Of a stretch of DNA of 64,000 nucleotides, positions 1 to 9,167 are shown piece by piece. The notes under the pieces are model-generated. The model saw only the letters and a list, made by a program, of their open reading frames with translations. It was not told where the DNA came from and did no database searches. Both the position numbers and the translations under genes were made by a program. The stretch is from Selaginella moellendorffii (Eukaryota > Streptophyta > Lycopodiopsida > Selaginellales > Selaginellaceae), in contig NW_003314299.1 of NCBI RefSeq assembly GCF_000143415.4, positions 532,980 to 596,979 on the forward strand. Direction: 5' to 3'. How positions within the stretch are numbered: position 1 is the first letter of the stretch; each line of letters begins with the position of its first letter.

Positions 1-1113
1 GAGACTGAGATCGGGACCGAGACCGAGACCGAGGCCGAGGCCGAGACCGAGCCCGAGCCCGAGTCCGAATCCGAGTCCGAGTCTGAGTCCGAGTCCGAGT
101 CCGAGTCCGGAGCCTGAGAGGGTGAAAGCCCAAAGCGTTCGTCTCCCAGACCCTGGGGGGTTTGGTGAGCTCCAAAAGTATAGTAGGGGGAGGACTGCAG
201 TGGAGACAGTTTGGCCAGAAAAGGCCAGTTTGGCCCAGGAAGGCCGGACCCAGTGTTGGGTGATGAGCTGCCCACTGGGAAGTCCAAGACTAGAGTGAAC
301 ACAGACCGACAAGCGGGGTAGCTTGGTGAAGTGTTCAAGAGCCGGCTCTAGTTCCCCCGGGAGATCGACTGGCCGATGCTCCCAGTCCAAGTGTGGGTGG
401 CACTACCTACTTGGATACCAGGCATGGCTCAACAGAACCTCGCTCTAAGCCCATGGCTAGAGCACCTAAAGGCGAAAGGTGGGGAGAGTACCCAGGTGGC
501 TCGCGTAAGGCCACGGTGTTCCGAAATGGTGTCCCAAAGTCCCAGACTGTGGAAAGGAAGAGGGGTAGCCCTCTGGTGGGGTGACCAAGGACACAGTCAC
601 ACAGTGAGGAAGTCCTCAAGGATAGTGGGACTTAGTGGTAGGGCCGGTGGGCCTTGATCCAGTGGCAGTGTTGGCGAACATAGCTAAGGACAGAAAGGGA
701 CTTGGTGGGGACCGGAACAGAGATATTGGGGAAGGCTATTCCCCATGTCTGTAGGCATCCTAAGGATGTTAAGGAGTGGATCTGGGATGATCCCTCATGG
801 ACGGATGACCCAGTCTTTGAGAGACGGGATTGGAATGCAAGTGGTGTTGGACCACCAGTGTGACCAAGGTAATTGGGCATGGCCTTAGCGTAACGGGCCG
901 ATACGTTGGTGGTACCTTGGGGTGTCGATCATGGGATCGGACACATGGAGCACTTGGACCAAGTGCTAAGGTTGAGTGGCATGGATGCCATTCTCGGGGC
1001 TAGCAAGCCCCAAGTCCTAAGTTGGACTTATGGAGGTTGTGAATGAGACTCCTCCAAGTGGTCGGAGGTGTGGTTAAGTGACTAAAGTAGAATGGAAAAA
1101 TTAGTCGCTTACA
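1..1113 (+). mobile_element. 5' LTR (truncated by window edge) of a non-autonomous LTR retrotransposon
   Basis: From 121 to 1113 this is collinear without a single indel with 5902-6894 (constant offset 5781). I count 8 substitutions in 993 bp, about 99.2% identity, 7 of them transitions. It ends in CTTACA and is followed at once by a primer-binding site, which defines the LTR end. The first ~118 bp lie in a GAG(T/A)CC-type hexamer array that differs in length and pattern from the matching array of the 3' LTR. The LTR start lies outside the window. High LTR identity suggests a young insertion; there is no coding sequence in it. Confidence 0.9.
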
Positions 1114-1116
1114 ATT

Positions 1117-1128
1117 TGGTATCGGAGC
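1117..1128 (+). other. Primer-binding site, initiator tRNA-Met type
   Basis: The 12-mer TGGTATCGGAGC lies 3 nt after the LTR terminus. It matches the canonical plant retrotransposon primer site for initiator tRNA-Met (TGGTATCAGAGC) with one mismatch. It fixes the element orientation as plus strand. Confidence 0.9.
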
Positions 1129-3657
1129 TGTTCCTTAGTCCGACTTTTATTGGTGCTCAAGTATATCACCACTAGTGTTGGCATCGGAAGGTCCGAGGAG
1201 TGGGCCTATCCTTGAGGAGTAGCAAGTCGGGAAGACATGGCTCTCCATTACAGTTCATGTGTGAACTTGTAGACGAGGTGGTGGATAGAAAAGGGCCAAT
1301 AATGGAACGACTTTGGGATCTTGGGAACAGTATATGGTTTTCCTCAAAGAGTTGAGGATGTGATCCAGATGAGCGTTTGACTTAGCAAACTGGCTAATGT
1401 AGTTGTGGTAAACAACTACAGTTGGGATCACGGGAAAGATAAAGACTCCAAAGCAATAAAGGAGTCACAAGATTTTCCTCATATAGTTGAGGTTGGTGCT
1501 CATGAATATGAGACCAGAAGTAATGACCGTGGGAGGTCAAATACGGAAGAGGACTCAAGTCCTTGAAAAGGTAGCCGGGGCTACCTCTAATAAATGCTGG
1601 AACAACCCAAGGAGTTGGGGGTGTATTAAGTGGATGAGTTGGTGTTCTTATCACATGGACAAGTAGTCCTAAGGGGCAAAGGTTGCCCCCAGAGAACAAA
1701 ATCAAGTGTCGGAGTAACACTTGTGAAAATAGTCCTTTTGAGTAGGACAGGAATGCAAGAAGTGTATTCCAGTGAGCTAGTGCCTCACAAGTAGGACCTT
1801 ACGGGTCTGTGGATTAACCAAGTCCAAAACTGCTGGATGACTCAAGTAGAGTCAACGAATGGTCCTAAAAGGACTGATGGAAGCATTTGGACTGAGGTGT
1901 GTTGTACCCCACAAAGGATGGGGGGGGATCATAGGATCCAAGGATGAGAACAGAGGGTATCTCATCGATGGCAAAATGTGCCATGCTAAAGTTATGGGAA
2001 AGGTGTTCCCAGAAGAAAACAACCTTGACATAAAGTTGTGTGTGACCTCTATGGTGCAGTGCTAACGGATGGTTGGCATGAGAAAGAGCGGTGTTGGTCT
2101 TGGCAAAGACTTAGACACGAAGGGGAAATGTCATAGAGGTAGGCTCGTGGAGCCGATGGTGTGGAGACACCAAATGTGCCAAGGTGTGATACCTTGAGGC
2201 TATGTTGGTGGGTTCATGAGAACCCCTTGCCAAAGGAATCCCAATGGAAATGGGAATAGCATAGCCTAAGCTGCAGAGCATGCAGTTGGAGTGTGGTGAC
2301 CCAGATAATGATGGAGGTGTGAAAGCACCAAGCAATGAGTTGTAGGACTTGACAACTATGAGGCAACTAAGCAAGAGATGCAAAATAACTGGTTAAACGG
2401 GTAGAAGGTAGCTACCCAAGACTTCTTAATAGCATAGGGAAGTTGGATATACCCTTACGGGGGATAAGTTGCTTGTGTTGCGATATAGTAAGTCAATGTC
2501 ATAAAAGGAAATACTCATTGTCAAAAAAGCCATCATTGGGACACCCGAACACTCTAGAACACCAGAAGGTGGTGTTTGATGTCGCGAGGGCAATGGATAA
2601 AGCCCAAGGGACTAAGTCCCTAGCGAATGATGGATAGAAGGTGCTATCCAAATGTCCAAGGTTGCGGAGACAGGAGAGGACTGTCTACCCGAGTTGGACA
2701 AAGCCAAAAATGGAATTTTGGCAAGGTTAGTGATGGGCATGCAAAGGCCCATAAGCAACAATGTAATCCCAGTGTGTGGGATTATAAGGTGAGCATACCT
2801 GGATTGAGGAACCACTCCCTAGGCTATTGGGTAGGTTCATCCCTAAGAATACTTGCTAAAGCATGATAGAAAGTGCAAAGCTATCCTCCTGGTCTGGAGG
2901 AGAATGACCAAAGCAAAGCTGTGAAGCCTCAAGGCAAGAAGTAAGGGGATGGAACCGAACCATAGGAATCAAAGGGCATAACTAAGGTTGGTTATGCCAG
3001 CTGGGAGTGGAGAATCAAGTGGGGGCTCGAGGGTGTTGCTGCTAGCAACCGTGATGCCATGGAGAGTCTAAAATATGGAATTGTCCATGTTAGACTATGT
3101 GGCATTTGGAAGGCTTGCAAAAAGGGAGGCCTTAGCAAGCTGAGGGACAGAGTTCCTTCAAGGTTCCCAAAGACGATTCTAGGTAGCTTAGTACCTAGAA
3201 AGGCCAAGTGTAAATGGTTCATGGAACGCGCGAAATCAGAGTGGCGCAGCAGAAGCGTGGTCTTGAAGCTTGCCATGAGGCAAGGCTATCAAGGTTAGGG
3301 AAGTAGTTCCCGAGTGTTCAAAGAGAGGGCTTTGAACGAAAGTCGATGGTCAAGGACTTTCACGCTTATGCAGGAACCATGTTACAGTGGTCGGAGGACT
3401 TGCCAAGCGAGATTGGCACGTCGGGGGAACAAATACCCTAGTTGAAGGTGATAACTTCAAAAAGGGTGGGCCATGGGGCCGAGCATGGAGGAGTCCATGC
3501 ATGATCACAGACATGTCAAGTGAGAGGACTTGGCAGTGTGGAGGAACTAGGTTCCTAAACTGTGATCTGTAGCGCGCTTTAAAAATAGGTTGGTGCACCG
3601 GCGTGGGGAGTCACGCCAGGCATCTTGTGTGATGCCGTCCGTAGATGCATATACGGA

Positions 3658-3712
3658 GGTTGGGTTCGAGTCCCGACCCTCTAGTGCTTGGGTTCGAGTC
3701 CCAAATCACTAG
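3658..3712 (+). repeat. Two adjacent tRNA T-arm-like hairpins (B-box-like) inside the retroelement
   Basis: Two hairpins each carry the 7-nt loop TTCGAGT typical of a tRNA T-loop. The first has a GGTTGGG/CCCGACC stem at 3658-3664/3672-3678. The second has a TTGGG/CCCAA stem at 3688-3692/3700-3704, enclosed by an outer CTAGTG/CACTAG stem at 3681-3686/3707-3712. Both contain GGTTCGAGTCC, a consensus-like RNA polymerase III B box. No full cloverleaf or anticodon arm is visible, so these are not tRNA genes. They could be a tRNA or SINE relic or chance members of the hairpin array. Confidence 0.55.
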
Positions 3713-5034
3713 GGCGTGGTGATGGTTTGGAATATGAGGACACTCATATTTCGGTGATCATGGACTCTCAGTGGGGAGACTGGTTTGGGCACACCGCCAA
3801 GCGAGGGATGCCTCGGAGTCGTGATGCATGGTTAGATTGCTTAGTGTGAAAGCTCGGCATATCTAACTTGAACGCTTTGGTGCGAGTGGCACCAAGGACG
3901 TGGTGAGTGAGATGGGGACACCTAATCTCAGTTGCTATGGACCCTTGGCCGGAAGGGCTGGCTTGGGCGCACCGCCAAGTGTGGGGGATGCCCCCGGGGT
4001 CGTAGTTAACAAATTAAAGGTCTGGAAGACCTAGTACCTATTGGCAAACCTGTTAAGGTGCCGAGGTGAGATCATTAGGTGATCTTGTGGCTAAATAAGG
4101 ACAAGGTCCTTGTTTGGGTTAAGGAATAAGGTTCCTAGTTCAAAGTGTTGATTTGAACTATTGATGATGGTGTGGCTTGGTCAAGGTGACCAAGTGGGAA
4201 AAGCACCCTAGGGAAATGAGCTATGTCATTGCGATGGCATACTGTGTCCAAGGAAAGTAGTCTCTAAAGAGACCCATGGGAGGGTCACAAAGTTGGGCCG
4301 TGGATAGAGCCCACAGCAGAAGATGCTAAAGAGACTTACTAGGGGCGAACACCCTAGTCTTGGCAAAGCAGAGCCTTTGCTATGGAATCACAAGAATACC
4401 TCAAGGAGGGAGGTAGAGATTCGATGTTGCTTGGTGCAACAATCAATGGATAGGAGCAAAAGATGAGTGGCCAAGATAGGGCCGTGGAATCCCTTGGAAG
4501 GAATCCAAGTGACAAAGTTAGGCGAGGAACACTAATGTGTTGGATGCTAACAAATTCCGGAAAAGGAAGTGTGTTTCCAAGGATGAATTCCGAATTGCTC
4601 TGATTTGGCGAAAGTGGAAGCTCCAAGGGAGGGAGCGGTAAGGTAGCCAAATGATAGGGCCATGGACAGCCCTAGCACAAAGTATGATAAATGGAACTTA
4701 GTGCCCAAGGTGGCACGAAATAGAAGAGAGGATGATGGTGCCCTCAAGTAATGAGCTTCCTAGGATGGGGAAGTGGAGTTGCACAATCTGTGCAATGCAA
4801 GGTGTTGGAGACACCTAGGAAATTGACTTCCAAAAGTCAAAAGAGTAAAAGTTCCAAGGTGCAAACGTTCAATAGATGGAAATTGAGACTACTCGAGAAG
4901 GAGTAGCGGGATTGACTTAGAGAAGGGTCTCTAAGAAGTTTAGCGAGAACTAAACCAATAAAAGGAGAGAACCACTATATGTGGTCCAATCAGTCTCTAA
5001 GTTGGAGAGACTACCCTCCTTAGAGGATAGGCAA

Positions 5035-5169
5035 GGCATGGTGAGCCTTTGGTGTCAAACCATTGAGGCATATGCAAAAGGCATGGTGAGCCTTCAATGT
5101 CAAACCATTGACGAATATGGAGAAGGCATGGTGAGCCTTCAATGTCAAACCATTGACAAATATTGGCTA
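5035..5169 (+). repeat. 45-bp tandem triplication near the 3' end of the retroelement
   Basis: Three 45-bp units begin at 5035, 5080 and 5125, each starting GGCATGGTGAGCCTT. Because 45 is divisible by 3, they read as a 15-residue repeat within a 102-codon open frame (4981-5289). That frame crosses the inferred LTR border and has no recognisable domain, so I treat it as non-coding repeat DNA. Confidence 0.8.
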
Positions 5170-5175
5170 GGTGCC

Positions 5176-5186
5176 AAGGATGGAAA
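5176..5186 (+). other. Probable polypurine tract
   Basis: AAGGATGGAAA is an all-but-one purine tract directly before a TG dinucleotide taken as the start of the 3' LTR. It would prime plus-strand synthesis. The position is inferred from composition because the 5' LTR start is not in the window to confirm the boundary. Confidence 0.55.
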
Positions 5187-5754
5187 TGGTAACACATGCG
5201 AGTGTTACTTTAAAAAAATGGTTTACCGTTCGATGAAGACATCGAACTTCGTCTATGGGTGGTGGAGTTGTGAGACACAAAATCCCTAGGCCCCAAAGTG
5301 GAGCCAGAAGGGCGCCACATGGTAGTGGCCGAAGCGAGAGCCAAACGAGCGTAACACGTTTGGACCAAAAGCTCCGACTTGAAAAGTCAAGAGCGGGAGT
5401 GGAACTCCCAACGAAGTGTTCGAGGAACGAGCACGAAGCGAGCAAAAAGCGAGGCTCCAAAAAGGGACCCAAAAGGACCAACACATGACACGTGGAAGTG
5501 TCTGAGATGGACTCGAGTTGGAGTCCGAAGTGGAGTCCGAGATGGACTCGAGTTGGAGTCCGAGGTGGACCCGAGATGGACCCGAGATGGAGTCCGAGAT
5601 GGAGTCCGGGGTGAACCTGAGATGGACCCGAAATGGAGTCCGAGATGGAATCCGAGATGGACCCGAGATGGAGTCCGAGATGGACCCGAAATGGAGTCCG
5701 AGATGGACCCGAGATGGAGTCCGAGATGGAGTCTGAAGTCGAGACCGAGACCGG

Positions 5755-5798
<44 letters not shown>

Positions 5799-6894
5799 TC
5801 GGGACCGAGAACGAGACCGAGGCCGAGGCCGAGACAGAGCCCGAGCCCGAGTCCGAGTCCGAGTCCGAGTCCGAGTCCGAGTCCGAGTCTGAGTCTGAGA
5901 GGGTGAAAGCCCAAAGCGTTCGTCTCCCAGACCCTGGGGGGTTTGGTGAGCTCCAAAAGTATAGTAGGGGGAGGACTGCAGTGGAGCCAGTTTGGCCAGG
6001 AAAGGCCAGTTTGGCCCAGGAAGGCCGGACCCAGTGTTGGGTGATGAGCTGCCCACTGGGAAGTCCAAGACTAGAGTGAACACAGACCGACAAGCGGGGT
6101 AGCTTGGTGAAGTGTTCAAGAGCCGGCTCTAGTTCCCCCGGGAGATCGACTGGCCGATGCTCCCAGTCCAAGTGTGGGTGGCACTACCTACTTGGATACC
6201 AGGCGTGGCTCAACGGAACCTCGCTCTAAGCCCATGGCTAGAGCACCTAAAGGCGAAAGGTGGGGAGAGTACCCAGGTGGCTCGCGTAAGGCCACGGTGT
6301 TCCGAAATGGTGTCCCAAAGTCCCAGACTGTGGAAAGGAAGAGGGGTAGCCCTCTGGTGGGGTGACCAAGGACACAGTCACACAGTGAGGAAGTCCTCGA
6401 GGATAGTGGGACTTAGTGGTAGGGCCGGTGGGCCTTGATCCAGTGGCAGTGTTGGCGAACACAGCCAAGGACAGAAAGGGACTTGGTGGGGACCGGAACA
6501 GAGATATTGGGGAAGGCTATTCCCCATGTCTGTAGGCATCCTAAGGATGTTAAGGAGTGGATCTGGGATGATCCCTCATGGACGGATGACCCAGTCTTTG
6601 AGAGACGGGATTGGAATGCAAGTGGTGTTGGACCACCAGTGTGACCAAGGTAATTGGGCATGGCCTTAGCGTAACGGGCCGATACGTTGGTGGTACCTTG
6701 GGGTGTCGATCATGGGATCGGACACATGGAGCACTTGGACCAAGTGCTAAGGTTGAGTGGCATGGATGCCATTCTCAGGGCTAGCAAGCCCCAAGTCCTA
6801 AGTTGGACTTATGGAGGTTGTGAATGAGACTCCTCCAAGTGGTCGGAGGTGTGGTTAAGTGACTAAAGTAGAATGGAAAAATTAGTCGCTTACA
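5187..6894 (+). mobile_element. 3' LTR (about 1.7 kb)
   Basis: The end at 6894 (CTTACA) is certain by comparison with the 5' copy. The start at 5187 (TGGTAACACATG...) is inferred from the upstream purine tract and the TG...CA rule; an inverted GTAACAC/GTGTTAC pair lies just inside. The LTR contains a long hexamer-derived array and a GTTCGATG/CATCGAAC hairpin near 5226. The target-site duplication cannot be tested because the left flank is missing. Long open frames on the minus strand here (for example 5167-6171) are products of the simple repeat. Confidence 0.75.
5502..5899. repeat. Degenerate GAGNCC/GAGATGG minisatellite in the LTR
   Basis: About 400 bp are built from units such as GAGTCC, GAGACC, GAGCCC and the longer GAGATGGACCC/GAGATGGAGTCC. 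Sub-blocks are homogeneous: a GAGATGG-type block, then GAGACC, then GAGTCC, suggesting successive local expansions. All six frames are largely open and would read as dipeptide repeats (ES/ET, RP, SD, LG). The homologous array opens this window at 1-118 with a different unit order. Confidence 0.9.
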
Positions 6895-7479
6895 TTTATC
6901 GAATGATAACTTACTTGGAATACTTTTGTGTTCTAATCTAAAATATATTCACTGATAATTAAGTCTCTAAGATATCATTGTCTATGACTTTGATATTGTC
7001 CATCTATTGATCTTTGCGTTTGTGCCAGTATAGGCAAACTGGCTTCGGCACTTCGTATGCATGGTGAAATCTCTAGTCATGGGGTAGCTATTGTCGATTG
7101 GTCACATAACCTGCCTCTCTGTCGATATTCCTTATTCCGTTAAAAGGGCGTGACTGTGTAAACAACTCTAACTACCTGTTTACAGTAGTTTATCTAAACC
7201 TTACCAACGGATTTGGTTTCTTTGCTCAGGAGGGTTGGGGCCTCTGGCTTCTCTTTCTATGTCCCTACGGGCAGGGGCATATCACACTTTTGTAAGCTGG
7301 GTGACACCCAGAGTAGCAAGGGTGGCTGACTTTGTTGGTCATTTCCTTGTCAGCGATGGCCGGAAGGTGTCTGAATTAGTAGCGCATTTGCGTTAGACAA
7401 AGAGGTTGCCTCATAACTCATTTAAGTTGGTGTATTTCTCACATAGTGTGAATACTGTGAACTTTTTCTTGAGTTGTTT
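6895..7479. other. Flank of the retroelement; no gene recognised
   Basis: About 585 bp between the 3' LTR and the next repeat arm. Several short open stretches occur but none has a start, conserved domain or splice structure I can support. It may be the insertion target or the unmatched outer part of the neighbouring inverted element. Confidence 0.5.
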
Positions 7480-8558
7480 CCTTGGCGGTATTCTAGACTA
7501 GAGTATACATCGATGAGGACGTCAATCTTCCCTAATGGGGGGGGTGGGGGGGGGGAGAGTGTCGCAAATGTGACTTCGGGTATCGAAAGTTACCTGTCGG
7601 CTAGTCCTTTTGGACACTCTTTTCTTACTGCCACGATGGCAGAAGGTCGGTATTGCTGGTTCCCTTTATCAGCCCCTCTTGTTCAAGTGTTAGTAAACTG
7701 AGCTTAGCACCTGTACTTAGCCAGATAGACATAAGGTAGAAACTCCTATGTGTTTTTAGCTGAGCATACTCGGCCTGACTCTTAGTTCTCTTTTGCTTTG
7801 TCTTGCACTGGCTTGACAAGAACCTTTGCGTATTGAGATTGGTCCCTCAATATCACTGGATGATAATTTACCGTGTTTGCCAAACACCCTCGCTATCATG
7901 CCCTTTGTGTTAGTCTCATTTCAGTCCCAAATGTTATTTATGGAAAGTGTCCAGATTTGCTTGGGGTGAAAGCCCAAAACATGTGTTTCTAGGGGGGGGG
8001 GGGGGGGGGTGCCGAGCTGTGGGGGTTTCCAAATGCATAGTAGGGATAGTGGGTAGGTCAAGCATGGCCGACCAACCTGATGTATAGTTTAGCTCCCACT
8101 TGCATGCTTGTCCTTATTCTGCATCCAACTTGGGTCTAAGTTTAAGTTCCATTCCATGCTAGCTGGTGGAGTACCCATATCCTTGTGTTAGGCCACTAGT
8201 ATGCCGAAATAGCACCAGACTCTGTTTGGCTCCGTTTTGTGTGCTGGTCCTGGCATTGGGATGCTGGTTGCTCTAGAACTATTCCAGGTCGCTTCGGGCT
8301 CCTGTCTCTTCGCTCCTTGGGCTGTATGCTTGGGAGTTGCTCCGTGGTCCGGTTCCACCACTCTTTGGCTCCACGCTTGGGAGTTTGGCACCGTTCCTTT
8401 GTTTAGTGGCCCAAGGCCCTGAACCTCGGGTTCCACACCATTGTCCTTTAGACACGTGGCATCTGTCACATGGCACAAAGAGGGTTTAAGTTCCACTTCG
8501 TGGTGTTATCCTATAGTAAATCACCATAGGATAAAAGGTAGAAACCATGTGCGCTACA
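7480..8558 (+). mobile_element. LTR-like arm, plus orientation, of an inverted LTR pair
   Basis: This segment matches the reverse complement of 9168-10440 over most of its length with frequent substitutions and indels. It ends in GCGCTACA at 8558, the same terminus as the opposite arm. It contains a long G run near 7990-8010 that pairs with the C run near 9702-9720. No primer site follows, unlike the other arm, so it resembles a 3' or solo LTR. Coding potential seen in the other arm is destroyed here by stop codons. Confidence 0.75.
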
Positions 8559-9167
8559 AGTGCCATGCTAAACAGCTACATACCAGACTATTTGCCACTC
8601 ATAGCAAACCCAGGGAAGGTTTACTTTCACCTATGGTACAAGGAACAACTCATGGAACCACCAATAAGCTAACATTAATCCTACTAACTCAAAGTGTAAC
8701 CTTGAGTTGCTAATGTACTTCACTCACGAGCCCAAGTGCAAACTCGTGCAAACGGAACAACTCAATCCCTCTTATGAGCCCATAAGCAAGCTCACATCAT
8801 ATGGTACAAAAAGGTAACCAAACTCTATACCCAAGGAATGAATGTGAAGTCTTAGCACCCAAACGTGTACCCACTCGGATCATCGTTTTCATCTCTACGT
8901 ATATAACGAGACTAGTTGTTCAATCTCATTGGATAGCACTCATTGAGACTTGCAAACTCATGTGAATGGAACAACTCAATCCCTCTTATAAGCCCATGAG
9001 CAAGCTCACATCATATGGTACAAAAAGGTAACCAAATTCCATACCCAAGGAACGAATGCTAAACGTGTACCCACTTGGATCATCATTTTCATTTCTACAT
9101 ATACAATGAGACTAGTTGCCCAATCTCGTTCGATAGTACTCACTGAGACTCATTCTTTGATACCAAA
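8559..9167. mobile_element. Internal remnant between inverted LTRs with a ~214-bp direct duplication
   Basis: Two direct copies start at about 8738 and 8952. They share long identical stretches, including the block ending AAAAAGGTAACCAAA. The second copy lacks a short segment found in the first. No reading frame is convincing. Read on the minus strand, this is the sequence that follows the primer site of the right arm. Confidence 0.65.
9157..9166 (-). other. Primer-binding site (initiator tRNA-Met type) of the minus-strand LTR element
   Basis: On the minus strand TGGTATCAAAG follows the LTR terminus ...GCTACA after two T residues. This is the arrangement seen in the first element, so the right arm is a genuine 5' LTR read on the minus strand. 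Confidence 0.75.

Larger units (their letters stand above)
1114..5186 (+). mobile_element. Internal domain of a LARD-like retroelement, non-coding, hairpin-dense
   Basis: About 4.07 kb between the LTRs without gag, protease, reverse transcriptase, RNase H or integrase motifs in any frame; the short ORFs look random. This is the layout of a large retrotransposon derivative mobilised in trans. Read closely, the region is a chain of short perfect inverted repeats with 5-9-bp stems and 3-8-nt loops, roughly one every 25-60 bp. Examples: stems at 1398-1406/1412-1420, 1570-1576/1579-1585 and 1673-1679/1683-1689. The hairpin texture extends into both LTRs. A degenerate ~180-bp duplication lies at about 3715-3833 and 3896-4010. 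No gene is supported here. Confidence 0.8.

Noticed and set aside
3658-3712. Possible tRNA gene
   Set aside because: Only T-arm-like hairpins are present; no acceptor, D or anticodon arms.
900-5190. CRISPR-like or satellite array
   Set aside because: The hairpin sequences differ from each other, so there is no constant repeat with regular spacers; the context is a plant LTR element.
5167-6171. 334-codon minus-strand frame rich in SD/SV dipeptides and other long frames over the LTR hexamer array
   Set aside because: All frames are open because the unit is a multiple of 3 without stops; composition follows the repeat, with no domain or conserved start.
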